Assembly (NCBI GenBank): GCA_036898135.1
Contig: CM072511.1
Coordinates: 80,974,058-81,038,057 of the forward strand
Direction: 5' to 3'
DNA length: 64,000 bases
DNA from: Oncomelania hupensis
Taxonomy: Eukaryota > Mollusca > Gastropoda > Littorinimorpha > Pomatiopsidae
Made by a program: the position numbers and the translations under genes. The stretch's first letter is position 1, and each line of letters starts with the position of its first letter. This document shows positions 12,129-25,647 of this stretch, piece after piece. The notes beneath the pieces were generated by a model, which saw only the letters and a list, made by a program, of their open reading frames with translations, made no database searches and was not told where the DNA came from.

Positions 12129-12129
<1 letters not shown>

Positions 12130-12641
12130 GGCATAGAGTTCTTGTGCTGTTTATTGACTGGTCAGCTGATATTGCACTATAAGACATTGTATAAGCACTA
12201 CACTTTATCTTATTGACTTTAGTCACATTTGTATGCACACATGGAAGGGACCCTCAGAATTTTAAAAGGACCCTCAAAATTTTCAACAGAGGGTCCCTTG
12301 GACCCCTTGATTTGAAGCTTGTGGGAAACACTGATACTATTTATACTGAAACACCCGGCACCCAAACGGAGGGGGGGGGAGGAGGGGTGAGGGTATTTTT
12401 CTCTCCAGTTATCATCAGATTGTCACATTGTTGAGATGGTGTTATGTGATAAGGACATCGAGATGTCTGTTTAGTGATAGGGATATCGTGAGGTAAGTCT
12501 GTGTGTAGTCTACATCCAATCTTCTAAGAAAAATAACCGAAGTGTTCTCGTTCTCATCAGAGCATTTACCTGCTGAAATGAATACCTCCTATTCAAGGAG
12601 TCTGTAGAACATAATCAGATGGATGGAGATGGGAAGTCATT

Positions 12642-13217
12642 AGTTATGTACTGCTTACAGGGTCCAGCGGACTGCAAAGAGCTAAATCAGGACCACAAAA
12701 ACAGGACCACTACTTGGTTGAAAGAGGACTCACTCATGATCTGTATAAAAGATCTGCTGAAACAACCCTAGTGCTACACTGAAGGCACTCCACCAACCAT
12801 GCTTTCACTGTATAATAAAGGCATCCCACGCAGGGGAACCTGAGGCTATACACTAATGTATCGAACCCCGGTTTACAAAAACAAAATAGAATATAAACAT
12901 CATTATAAAATATCAACAAAACACACACATATTAATGCCTACATTGCTAAATAATAATATCATAGGAAGCCCTAGTGATCATTTGGCAGAAAGCGTCCAA
13001 TATTCCCAAGCTGACACAACAGACCTCATACTCAAATGAGGAGTTTTGAAAGAGTTTTCCAGAAAAAAGGTAGGTGACTGGTCGAGCATAGAAGACGATG
13101 GTATAGTAGATTGATAGAACATAGTAGGAATGAGAAAGAACAAAGGAGAAAGACAGCGACAGTGGAATTTAAAGCTCTAAATTTCCAGAAAGTGAGGATA
13201 CTATTTATACAGAAACA
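12642..13217 (-). mobile_element. SINE-like retroelement, copy 2
   Basis: A 576-bp minus-strand copy flanked by TGGGAAGTCATT at 12630-12641 and 13218-13229. It shares with copy 4 (32976) a variant 3' region (AAATCAGGACCACAAAA, GAAAGAGGACTC), so these two form a subfamily. The tandem tail is decayed. Confidence 0.87.
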
Positions 13218-13229
13218 TGGGAAGTCATT

Positions 13230-14295
13230 CAAAACAAGTATAGACTATGTCTATAGATATATTAAGAGGTACTACTCAGTTGTGATTGGAAAATAAACCC
13301 GTTTTGATTATGACAGTTATCAGTTCCTTTAAAATTTACTCCGCTTCCTCTCTTCTTTCCATCCACCCTCTTCCTCCTCCTCCTCCTTCTCTTTCTTCTT
13401 CTTCATTCTTGGCTGCAACGTTTTATTTAAGTTTCAAACTTATCAATACCAATAACACAAGCACGCATTCTATTCTACTTGTTAAGTTTAACTGCTCTAA
13501 GTTCAGTATTAATTTTTTTCTAAATGTGTTTGACTTATAAAGATAGGCACGAAGTTCTGTTTCATCGTTTGAGACATGGTATCACAATTCAAACTAACGA
13601 TGGCTTGTATTATAGACGTTCCAGCATATCGAATCTGATTTTGATGTGTATTCCACACACACACACCCATACACACACCCCATCATAACTAACACACACA
13701 CACACCCCATCATAACTAACACACACACACACACACACACATACACACACACACACCCACACACTCACACACACACACACACCAGCATAACTAAGCTCTA
13801 TTAAGAAATATGTTTTAAATTACATACCGACAATAATCTTCCCGAGTTACAAAATGAACCCGACTTTGATTTATAATAATTTATCATGAAAGCGCTTTAA
13901 GACTTGTTGCATACTTTCGCAGCGCATAACGATACTACCATGGGCTACTTGTAAGCAAGAATACCTCTGTCAATAGTTTCGAAATTCAAAGTCTTAACTG
14001 TGTTGTCTCTATTATATCCCTGGGAGTAGAAGCAATCGTTTCTATGAAAAACGAGTATTGTGTATAACTGCATTTAACAGCGTTGAAGCTCAGTGATTAA
14101 ATAGTTAACAAAACCTTGATAATAGAAAGCAAAGTTACTTATTAAAATAAGAAGATACAAAATTGAAGAAAAGAAAGAAAAACAAACAGGAAGCAAATTA
14201 GGAAGAAAAGAGAAAAGAAACGCCTGTGGACAGAGCGAGAAAGACACCAGAAGAAAATAATAATAATTATAAGCCTAATAATAATAAGCCTAATA
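13230..14295. other. No gene seen; CA-rich tracts
   Basis: A degenerate CA/ACACACCC array occupies 13653-13785. The remaining sequence has only short unsupported ORFs. It lies downstream of the PLAC8-like exon in that gene's sense, so part may be its intron. Confidence 0.45.
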
Positions 14296-14307
14296 ACAAC
14301 AACAACA

Positions 14308-14312
14308 ACAAC

Positions 14313-14386
<74 letters not shown>
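14308..14386 (+). repeat. (AAT)n microsatellite
   Basis: A pure AAT run preceded by AAC repeats. It creates poly-Asn and poly-Ile ORFs that are not genes. Confidence 0.95.
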
Positions 14387-14387
<1 letters not shown>

Positions 14388-14530
14388 TTCCAAAAAAATC
14401 GTTATCATCACCAAACCAACCTGCCAGCAAAGAGAAACCCAAAGAACATACTACTCGTTCCATAATACCATATTAGAACCTGCATGCAATAAGATAAAGA
14501 AGAATAAAATGCCGCTTCGTGACTACTTAC

Positions 14531-14743
14531 GTCAATGCCCTTCTGATCCCTGATCTTGCCCCTGATCTTGGCGCGAGACCAGATGCCAATGGGACCCAAG
14601 ATGGACAAGAAGCCGTACATGCAGCAGCTCTCTCCCACAGCCTCCGCGTTCTTGCCAGCCGTGAAGCAAGGCACGAAGTAGGTGATGATGCACAAGCCAC
14701 AGTTGGAAAAGCATCCAAACAGACCGTTCTGGAATTCACCCAT
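14531..14743 (-). CDS. PLAC8/cornifelin-like protein, first coding exon
   Basis: From ATG 14743 the minus strand encodes 71 residues of a PLAC8-family protein: MGEFQNGLFGCF, the Cys-rich CGLCIITYFVPCFTAGKNAE block, AVGESCC and AKIRGKIRDQKGI. PLAC8 proteins are small Cys-rich proteins, often membrane-associated. Their exact activity is not established, so no reaction is proposed. The exon ends at GAC, followed by a good donor GTAAGT (complement of 14525-14530). Without splicing the frame would continue into unrelated sequence and the AAT microsatellite. A possible acceptor (CCAG) just 5' of the start suggests a 5'UTR exon further right. The expected second exon, with the Trp/Cys-rich C-terminus, was not found, so it may lie beyond the repeats to the left. 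The identification rests on family resemblance. Confidence 0.8.
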
Positions 14744-14749
14744 GACGCT

Positions 14750-15320
14750 AACTTTAACGACGGTAAGTTCCTGGTAACAAAATTAATGGACGGACGGAGT
14801 CAGGACGTCGGTGGAAGATGTGGACGGATCGGCAGCTGCCTATCGAAGTGAGCTAGTCGCCAACACCTGTGAGCGTCACTCTCCTCTGTCGTGTCATGTG
14901 GCTCCACCTATACAGACAAAACCGGTGTAGTGTCGTGAGGTCGCCGCTGCTAACTTTCTGTAACCTGTACCGTCGTCTTTCTCTGGCTTTAGAGAGAGAG
15001 GGTATGGCCATAGTTATGCCACCTAGTTTTAGGTGGTTTGTACGACAGATAATTTTTAGAAGAAGAGAGGGAGTGAGGATTTTTTTTGCTGTTGACACTT
15101 TATGGTCCATTTTTAATAGGAAAATTCTGGGTCGCCTCCATTGGGGAAGGCATAGTCGCCGCAGCTGGGGGCGCGCCCAAACCAAACTATACCTAATAGG
15201 AAGGAAGAGAGAGAGAGAGTATGCAAGCAAAGAAAGAGGGAGGGAGGATTCGAGAGGAGAAGAGAGAGCAGCAAGGAAAGAGAAAAGCGGGACAGAGGGA
15301 CAAAAATGTTTCTCTGTGTG

Positions 15321-15391
<71 letters not shown>

Positions 15392-16640
15392 GAGGCTGAG
15401 TTAGCCTTTAGCAAAGAACCCTCGTTAGCTTTTTTGTTGTTGTAAATATGCGCCACATTATGTACATATGAGAGAAAAAAGCAAGGTGGGTCGACCTAGT
15501 ACTACAATACAACCGGACCGTAGAGTAGGCTAGCCTACTGTAGCGGAAACTCGAAGTCGTGTTTGGTTAATGAGAGTGATTTGTCAAATACCGATAGCAC
15601 AGAATCGTAAAAGTTAAACTGACAGGAGTGGCTTGGATATCACATCTGCTCCCAATCCCCACCAGCATAAACACGTTTGGTTAAAAAGCCCCTTGCGCAT
15701 GCAGCCTCTTCTTTAATAAAAATTGTACAACCAAGCTTTCGGAAATAAAAGAACAAAGTTTCACAAATGTCCATGGTTTTTGCATTGAAGTAGTGAGTTC
15801 GTTCTAAAAAAACACTCAGCAACCAAAATCACAACAACGACCACGACAACAACAAGAAATCAAATATAGCCAGTACACTTACCCCCCAAAAGTTATTGTT
15901 TATAAAAATAATATAGAAGAAGAAGAAAAGGAACATGAAGCCTTGTTATTCAAGACGTATTGTCAGACACTCATAGCTGAAAACCAATATTTTCAAAAGT
16001 GTTACTTTTTGTTAATTAATTAATTTTTTTCGGGGGTGTGGGGAGTGGGGGGTGGATGGGGGAGGAGGGATGGGTGTGAAGGTGGAATTTCAGTCTTTTT
16101 ATTCTTATTTTCTTTTGTTTTTGATGGCAGAAATAAACTTTTCCATAGTAAATCTTTTGGGCGAATATATTTTTTTAAAATGTTTTATGTCTTATGTCTC
16201 AATCAACTTCGCGTTCGTTAATGACGTATTTGAGATAATGCAAAACAAGTGTATTGAACAAAAGAGTGAAACATCGACCGCGTACCGACTGACCGGCCAA
16301 AGGACGGCGGTTAAATATTTGCTATGAGTTGAAATAGGACTACCAATATACCAAAAATAATCAACATCGGTTAGGACATTTTTCATATAGATCTATTCAC
16401 ACTTTTCTGCTATCCTATGCACCAACGGGAATCCCCTCTATGAAAAATACTTCCGGTTTTTTTTTCTCCGCGTGTTTTAGTGAGTTATTTTCAAATATTC
16501 AAGAATAATAACATGTGTCACTGGCCACCTGTATCGTACCCTCACATATTTTTATTTATTTTGCTGCAGTTTATATCCCTTTCTATCGCCAGTGGCGCGC
16601 CTAAACCCTACCTACCTAACATTATTTGTGAATTTTTGAA
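14750..16640. other. No gene seen; GA-rich region
   Basis: This stretch is upstream of the PLAC8-like exon and could contain its promoter or 5'UTR exon, but no motif was decisive. A pure (GA)n run lies at 15328-15387 with impure GA sequence from 15205. A G-rich stretch is at 16032-16075. No other element was recognised. Confidence 0.4.
15328..15387 (+). repeat. (GA)n microsatellite
   Basis: A pure GA run giving Arg-Glu ORFs on one strand and Leu-Ser on the other, neither of them a gene. Confidence 0.95.
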
Positions 16641-16766
16641 AAATATTAGGAAAAACATAACGCCCAGATGCTGGCTCGAACCCACACCTGTCAGGCGCCA
16701 TTGGTTTCTGGCTTGTGGACAAGGCAAGTTAGTCCCGTCTTAGCCCACTTGGCCACAACGCTCGCA
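16640..16766 (-). mobile_element. tRNA-derived SINE head (remnant)
   Basis: On the minus strand GTGGCCAAGTGGGCTAAGA resembles a pol III A box of a long-variable-arm tRNA (Ser/Leu type), and GGGTTCGAGCC resembles a B box about 75 bases downstream. The spacing and poor stems argue for a SINE head rather than a working tRNA gene. No tail or target duplication was recognised. Confidence 0.55.
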
Positions 16767-17157
16767 TAAACATAGTCAGTTATTTCGTGTTTCGTGAAGG
16801 TTGCGACGGCGAAGCTATGGAAAACTACAAGAGTTTTCAGGTCCTGTTTCACTTTCTGTCGATGATCGACGCACCTCCGAAGTCGCCACAAATACAGACC
16901 TCTACGATTGTTTTTTTGCATTCTTTCACTGAGCATGTACTTCCTCCACCGTTTTTATACTTATCCCACTCATTTTCGGGCTCTAACAATCGTCGTTTTC
17001 GGCAATTTGCCATATTTAAAAGTCACGCATCATCAAGCTTTGATAAAAGCAAAACAAGCAAAACCGGAACTTGGTTTCATATAACCTCGTTTTAATTTAT
17101 AATGGCGATACCCACGAGTTTTTATGAGAGGTGCCGGAAAGTTGTGAATAGAGCAAA

Positions 17158-20100
17158 CCTATCCTATCCTAACCTATCCTATCCCATAAATCGAAAGTCG
17201 TTGGGGCACCACAGACGATCGTTTAACCAGCGTACTCCATCTATCTCTGTCCTCAGCAACCTTCATATCTTCGCTCAGAGTCAAGCCAGTCCATTCTTGA
17301 ATGTGGTCCTCTGACCCATTTTTCTGTCTCCCTCTTATTCTGCATCCTTGCACCGTGTCTTCCAGGATGGTATTGCAAGGCCTGATACTCTGGTGATGTA
17401 GCCATATCATCGGAGTTTCAGTTTCTTCACCACTGTGAGCATGTCATCGTGTTGTCCAATGGCTGTCACGTGGGTTTATGGGTTTTAGGGCTCTGCACAA
17501 TGGAATGATGTAAACCTCACGCTTTATCCGATGGGAACTGCTAGTTAGTCACCCTGTGGATTACTATAATAAATTTATTTATTTAGCTCGGTCTGTGTTA
17601 AGACTGGGTTACAGAGATAGATAGAAAAATGGTAAAAGATTACTGTCACACTAGCTTTCACACGGCTATGAATCATATTAGTCCAGCCACTTGATAACAG
17701 TTAAACATCACACATTTATTTCTTCTACTCTACACAAGATTTTCTAAGTACTAATCTACCTTAAACGTTAAATAGTCACTGTGAATAATTCGATCGCTGA
17801 TAGTCTATGCAGCTAATAGTTCATCCTTGGGCACTGGATGTTATTGTTCATGAGAAGTGGACTACTGTGGTCCTGTAGCTCTCAGTTTTGTGTGCACACA
17901 CGGTTATAGACTTAACTTTCAGTCTGGCGTGCTGTGCTGTGGTCGGTTTGTTGACAACTTGTGTTGTCTTCTTCTGGTTCTTCCCTGTGGGTAGACTGGT
18001 TGGCTTTCCTCGCGCAATGCTGGGGATACCGTTGCAGCCAACTACTGCGTCGACGTGGTTTCGTCTGAGGCTGTGTTGGGCTCACTACAGAACGCCTGTT
18101 CGTCTGTAACATATGAGACGAAATTCTGCACAACCTTGAATGATAGGTGTGTGCAGAGCGTCTCACTGAAGGTCGTAATAGCCCTCAGTGATTAGCTCCA
18201 CATCTACATATATAAGCGACGAACATTCTGCTAAGTCCGTGGTCCACTGGAATCTCCACTCTAATTTCCTATACATTCGTAAATATAAAACATGGCTACT
18301 TATACACATCAAAAATTAATAATATTATACACATTCATTTGTACAGCCACTGGTCTGTAAGCACACATATAAGTTAAACAACAGTGGTTCCGTACATAAT
18401 TCAAGATGGCGTCGGCTGGTCGTCTTTTGCCTCGTGGTCGGCTTCTCCACGTGTCAGGCAAAGTCGGGGTAACAATTCAATTCTATGCATATCAAATTTC
18501 ACAAACATAATTCAACAATAATATAATACATCACGATGAAACAGAAATATGTTCATTTACCTTCGTGACAATATCAGGCCAGTGGCTACTTGAGTGAATT
18601 CGGATTTACACAAGTACTGCGTCCTAGTCTTTCTTGGAGAGAACTACTGCTCCTGTGTAGCAGTGTACTGCTCCGTGGTTTGAACACGACTGCCGGTTCT
18701 TCTCTACATTCGAAGTAGTCAAACCTGGTTTGAGCCTATACTAGCTGTGTTCTCATTGGCGGATAACTGACTTACCTAACGGCGTTGCGATGATGTCATT
18801 GCCTTTGCTTAACCGTCAGCTACCACTGTGTGTAATCGGCAGTAGGCTACTGCTACGCTTGATTACTTCCATCGTCTGCTGCTTGCTAACTTTGAAATTC
18901 TAATATTACATAGACTAACCAAGCTAAATATTAAAATAAGCAGAGTAAAACTAGTCATCTCACGACAATAGCTTGTGTGATGATCTGTCGGACTTCGTTG
19001 TTGGCAATGTGCTGGATATAGGAAATGCCCAGAAGTCTTCTGTAGCACCTTATCTGAATGCTTTGTATTCTTCGTTGTAGGTCTAATGTGAGGGTTCACG
19101 TTTCGCAAGCGTATAGGAAGATGGAGGTGACAAAGGAGCGCAGCAGCCCTAGCTTGGAACGTAGACTGATGGTCCTGTCTTTCCAAATGGGCTTCAACCT
19201 TACCAGGGCAGCAGTTATTTGTGCGATCCTGGAGAAGACTTCCTGTCGGCACATATTGTCAGATACAATGGCTCCTAAATATTTGAAGCTATGTACTGTG
19301 TTGAGGCATTGATCTTGGACTTTGATGTTCATGTTGATGCGATTGGTGTTGTTGGTCAATATTTTGGTCTTCTCTGCACTTACTTCCATTCCAAAGGCTA
19401 TGGAGGTGGTGTCAAGCCTCTGTAACAGCTGTTCAAGTTCTTGTTCCTCTCCAGCCAATCCATCAATGTCATCCGCAAAACGGAGGTTGGAGATTGCCAT
19501 ATCCCTGAATGTGCCTTCGTGATCTGCAAGGGCATCTGACATGATGGGCTCCAGGAAGATGTTGAAGAGTGTTGGAAAGAGTAGGCATCCTTGACGCACG
19601 CCGATTGCTGTTCTGAACCAGTTCCCGATGGCGCTGTTGTGGATGACTGCACTGGTAACCTTGTCATACAGTCTTTTGATGACTTCAATAATGTTAGGGC
19701 TGATGTTGTACACTCTCATGGTTTCCCACAGAGCTGCATCCCAGACTGTTGAAATCTACAAACACATGATATAGATGTTGTTGATGCTGTAGGTATTTCT
19801 CGCAGATTATTCTGAGGTTGAAAATCTGCTCATTTGTACTTCGCCTTGCCTTGAATCCTGCTTGTTCTTCAGCTATGATTTGTTCAGCTTGGAGTTTCAA
19901 CCTGTTGTGTATTATTTTTTGGAGGACTTTGCTGGTATGGCTGATGAGGCTGAAGGTGCGCAAATTTTCATACTCTTGAAGGTTACCCTTTTGGGGAAGA
20001 GTGATAACAAGCGTCTGGGTCCATGGTGTGGGCCACTCTCCACTCTGCCAGATCTTACTACAGATCATGGTAAGTGCGTCAATCATCGCTTCTCCTCCTG

Positions 20101-20608
20101 CTGGAAACAATTCTGCGGGTATGATGTCCGCTCCCGCTGACTTCCCTTTCTTCAGCGAGTGCACTGCTGCCTCAACTTCTTCTCGGAGAATTGGGGGAAG
20201 GGAGGGGGGATTTCGTCTTCTTCTCTGTTCTGGGGACATGCTAGAACTGATGGGTCTCCGTTTGGTGTGTAGTTGCAATGGCCAGAGCAGTGCAGTTGTA
20301 CTCTGTCCATCTATCCAAGACTTCTTGTTCTTCTGTAAGGCCTATGCCAGACTTGCTTTGGATCGTGGAGACCTTGGTTGTTTAACACTTGTCAACCGTT
20401 TCACAGTCTGGTAGGCCTTATTGCTGTTGTTCTTGTTCAGACTGTTCTCTATTTTGTGGCATTGATTTACTATCCAGTTCTCCTGTGCTGTGCGCACGCC
20501 TTTTAGGATGTCACTGCTGATATTTCGGTAGGCATCAGCTCCCTGTGAGTTGTTCTTTTCTTGCTCATCTCTCTTCGTTTGTCACACAGGTCCAAAAGCT
20601 CAGGTGTG
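17158..20608 (-). pseudogene. 5'-truncated RTE LINE, split by a solo LTR
   Basis: The minus-strand copy has its (CCTAT)n tail at 17158 and runs up to 17463, then resumes at 18973 and continues to about 20608. The two parts join exactly across the 1504-bp LTR. The protein starts near TPELLDLCDKRRE (end of the endonuclease/RT linker). It includes GKSAGADIIPAEL, the RT core and LRFADDIDGLAGEEQ (FADD catalytic motif), broken by a frameshift near 19710 and smaller lesions. The endonuclease is missing. Confidence 0.9.
17464..18967. mobile_element. Solo LTR (about 1.5 kb)
   Basis: A 1504-bp insert beginning TGTCACG and ending CACGACA, so with TG...CA termini. It is flanked by ATGGC (17459-17463) and ATAGC (18968-18972), a 5-bp duplication with one change. 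The interrupted LINE gives the empty site (CAATGGCTTGTG). No internal retroviral-like ORF is present, so it is probably left after LTR-LTR recombination. A TATATAAG box lies near 18209. Orientation and clade are not determined. Confidence 0.7.
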
Positions 20609-20611
20609 TTT

Positions 20612-21309
20612 AGCAAAGAATTCACATAGGCGACCTTGACCTTTAAGGCAGAGCAAATACGGTATCCGGTCATTCCCTTACCCCCCATCACCCTGGTTAC
20701 TTCCTCCCCGGACATTTTCCCCAGTTATTTTCCTCCCGTCTTTTCTCCCCTAGCCCATTTTCTCCCCGGCTACCTTTGTGACCTTCGTGACCACTTCCCC
20801 CTGTGATCACTCTCCCCCGCCCCCTGTATTATTCCCCCGTGGTCATTTCCCTCTCCCCTCTCACCACACTGCACTCCAATCTATATATATATAAATTGCT
20901 TAGCCGGAAGTCCTTCTTCGCCTCTACTGTAAAGTTTGTCCGGTATGGACGCTGATCTGGGCAGGTGCTGGCCGCTGCGGAACGGCCTGCTGTGTGCTCA
21001 AAACCCACGAAATCGTTATAGCCGACATTTCCTTACCGAACGTTTAACCGTTTCTGAGATAAATAAATAAACAAAATGTCCACAAACTGCAATAGCCTAA
21101 TTCCGCGCGCGTTTCCATTCAACCCATGTCAAGAACATGCCGTTTCGTAATACCGCAAATTTTGTTTTATTTCTATTCAAAACACTTTTGCACTCTGGTC
21201 AGCAATCTTACAAAATTTTGTGTTTAACTAATTAAATTTGATTAATTAAAAATCGAATCGAGGTTTCAGCATGTTTTCCCATATAGACCAAAAAATTGAT
21301 GATCTTTAT

Positions 21310-21310
<1 letters not shown>
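20612..21310. repeat. Pyrimidine-rich degenerate repeat, no gene
   Basis: About 20680-20880 is C/T-rich with repeated CCCC, GTGACC and CATTTCC-like motifs. It looks like the complement of the purine-rich stretch at 27360-28040, which carries repeated GAAAGTGACC. The rest is ordinary AT-rich sequence. Confidence 0.5.
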
Positions 21311-22284
<974 letters not shown>

Positions 22285-25200
22285 TGCCCGAACCCACAGA
22301 GCATAGAATAGACCCAACGTTTCCCGGCGTGTCGTAAGAGGCGACTAACAGGGGTGATGTTAGCACGGCATCACTGGGCGAAAGTCTTCTACACAGAAGT
22401 CACCGGCCAGGGCGGAGGAACCTCACGTTACTACAGGTTCAACGACCACGTGCTCAGGGCCAAGGCGAGCCACACTGTATTCGTGGATTTCGGCTGTGGC
22501 CAACAGCCTGGAGAGGATTGGGCCCTGCCAGGTCTTTTTTTTTTTTTTTTTTTTTTTTTTGCCCAAGACACAACACATGATGAGGCTATCCACTAATTCC
22601 ATGCCGGATCGGTCGTCGCCCGGCTACACAAGGACCGCGCCTTCCGTTGGCCACCAGGACGGAGGTGAAAAGTATGCTACTGATGGACAAATTAGCAAGA
22701 TCCGCACGAGAAACAACATCGTCATAGGAACCTGGAATGTCAGGACCCTAACTGCGGAAGGAAAATTAGAAGAACTGGCCCACGAGCTGGACCACTATCG
22801 ATGGAACGTTCTAGGTATTAGCGAACTGCGCTGGAAAGGCCTAGGTGAAACAACGACTGACAAAGGCCACAAGCTCTATTTCAGCGGTAGAGATGACAGG
22901 CACGAACACGGCGTTGGATTCTTGGTCCACAAGAACATTCTAGCCACTGTCATGGGTTGCCGCCCAGTCTCCAGTAGACTCATTACCATCCGTCTGAGAG
23001 CAACCCCTTTCAACATTACCATCATCCAGGCCTATGCCCCAACATCAGACTATGAAGACAGCGAAGTGGAGGATTTTTATGAAAATATACAGGCGGTCCT
23101 TGACCAAGTGCCGAAGAAGGACATAGTCATAGTGCAAGGCGACTGGAATGCCAAGGTTGGCCAAGATGCGCACCACAACTGGGGAGACACATGCGGACCC
23201 CACTGCAACAACGAGACAAATGACAGGGGTCTGAGGCTATTGGAGTTTGCCAGATACAACAATCTGGTACTGGCAAACACGCTTGGTCTCCACAAAAAAT
23301 CCAGACGATGGACATGGCACAGTCCCGGCGGGGAACATCACAACCAGATCGACTACATCATGGTCAAGAAACGCTTCAGATCAAGCATCAACATTGGCAG
23401 GACACGCACTTTTCCAGGAGCAGACATTGGAAGTGACCACGATCTCGTGATGATGTCTTTCCGGCTCCATTTGAAGAGAGTAAATACAGCAAAGTGCACT
23501 AGGCTGAAGTTCGACCTGGACAAACTGCAAGACCCGGAGGTAGCAAAAATATTTCAGGCCACAATTGGAGGGAAATTTGCACCACTGCTTATTTTGGGGG
23601 CAGGCGAAGTAGATGTCAACACCATGACCAATACCTTCAACTCAGCTGTAACAGATGCCGCCACTGAGATCCTTGGCAAGCACCGACCAAAGAAGAAGCC
23701 GTGGATCACACCTGAACTTTTAGATCTGTGTGATAAACGAAGAGAGTTAAAAAAGAAAAAGAACGCCTCACAGGGAGCTGATGTCTACCGAAAAATCAAC
23801 AATGACATCCGAAAAGGCATGCGCACAGCAAAGGAGAACTGGATAGAAGATCAATGCCAGGAAATAGAGAACAATCTGAACAAGAACAACAGCAAGAAGG
23901 CCTACCAGACTGTGAAGCGGCTGACAAGTGTTAAACAGCCCAAAGTCTCCACTATCCAAAGCAAGTCTGGCATTTGCCTTACAGAAGAACAAGAAGTCTT
24001 GGACAGATGGACAGAGTACTGCTCTGACCTTTACAACCATACACCAAATGGAGACCCATCAGTTCTAGCATGTACCGAGAGCAGAGAAGAAGAAGAAATC
24101 CTCCCAATTCTCCGGGAAGAAGTTGAGGCAGCAGTGCAATCGCTGAAGAAAGGGAAGTCAGCGGGAGTGGACAACATACCAGCGGAACTGCTACAAGCAG
24201 GAGGAGAAGCGATGACTGATGCTCTCACCATTATCTGTAACAAGATCTGGCAGAGTGGGGAATGGCCTACACCATGGACCCAGTCGCTTGTCATCACTCT
24301 TCCCAAAAAAGGTAACCTTCAGGAGTGTGAAAATTACCGCACCATCAGCCTCATCAGCCATCCCAGCAAGGTCCTCCTGAAAATAATACTCAACAGGTTG
24401 AAACCACAAGCTGAACAAATCATAGCTGAAGAACAAGCAGGATTCATGGCAGGGCGAAGTACCACTGAACAGATTTTCAACCTCAGAATAATCTGTGAGA
24501 AATACCTACAGCACCAACAACATCTATATCATGTGTTCATAGACTTCAAGAAGGCATTTGACCGAGTCTGGCATGCAGCTCTATGGGCAACCATGAAAGT
24601 GTACAACATCAGCCCTAAAATTATAAAAGTCATCAAAAGCCTGTATGACAAGGCTACCAGTGCAGTCCTCCATAACAGCGTCATCGGGAACTGGTTCAGA
24701 ACAACAATCGGTGTGCGTCAAGGATGCCTACTCTCTCCAACACTCTTCAACATCTTCCTAGAGCGCATCATGTCAGATGCTCTTCCAGATCACGAAGGCA
24801 CAGTCAGCATAGGGGGCAGAGCAATCTCCAATCTCCGTTTTGCGGATGATATTGATGGATTGGCTGGAGAGGAACAAGAACTTGAACAGCTTGTACAGAG
24901 GCTTGACACCACCTCCAGAGCTTATGGAATGGAAATAAGTGCAGAGAAGACCAAAATGATGACCAACAACACCAATGGCATCAACACGGACATCAAAGTA
25001 CAAGGCCAATCCCTCAACACAGTGCACAGCTTCAAATATTTAGGAGCCATTGTGTCAGACAATGGGTCTCGACAGGAAGTCCTCTCCAGGATCGCACAAA
25101 CAACTGCTGCCCTGACAAGGTTGAAGCCCATTTGGAAAGACAGAACCATCAGTCTACATTCCAAAGTAAGACTGCTGCGCTCTCTGGTCATCTCCATCTT

Positions 25201-25647
25201 CCTATATGCTTGCGAAGCATGGACCCTCACAGCAGATCTCCAACGAAGAATACAAAGCATGGAGATGAGGTGCTACAGAAGACTTCTGTGCATTTCCTAT
25301 ACCCAACACATCACCAACGTTGAAGTCCGACAGACCATCACACAAGCCATTGGACAACACGATGACCTGCTCACAGTGGTGAAGAAACGGAAACTCCGAT
25401 GGTATGGCCACGTCACCAGATCATCAGGCCTTGCAAAGACCATTCTGCAAGGCACAGTGCAAGGAGGTAGAAGAAGGGGAAGACCGAAAAAGAGGTGGGA
25501 GGACAACATTCGAGAATGGACTGGTTTGACACTGAGCGAAGCCATGAGGGCTGCTGAGGACAGAGAAAGATGGAGTATGCTGGTTAAGCGATCATCTGTG
25601 GTGCCCCTACGACCTTCGGGTTATGGGATAGGATAGGATAGGATAGG

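Larger units (their letters stand above)
10861..12333. mobile_element. hAT-like element with 5-bp target duplication, nested in the SINE-like element
   Basis: The ends CAGCGTTTCCC and GGGAAACACTG are inverted with one difference. ATACT is duplicated at 10856-10860 and 12334-12338, and the empty site GGGGATACTATTT is seen in the other copies of the host repeat. The element carries a second hAT (10986-12051) and a CA array, and no transposase of its own is visible. Confidence 0.85.
10319..12393 (-). mobile_element. SINE-like retroelement, copy 1 (carries nested inserts)
   Basis: A minus-strand copy of the ~580-bp family. The 3' tail of ACATT repeats is at the left and the 5' end lies near 12370. 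TATTTTTCTCT is duplicated at 10308-10318 and 12394-12404, which defines the insertion. The element is split by a 1473-bp transposon (10861-12333), so its own sequence lies at 10319-10860 and 12334-12393. No ORF. Confidence 0.88.
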
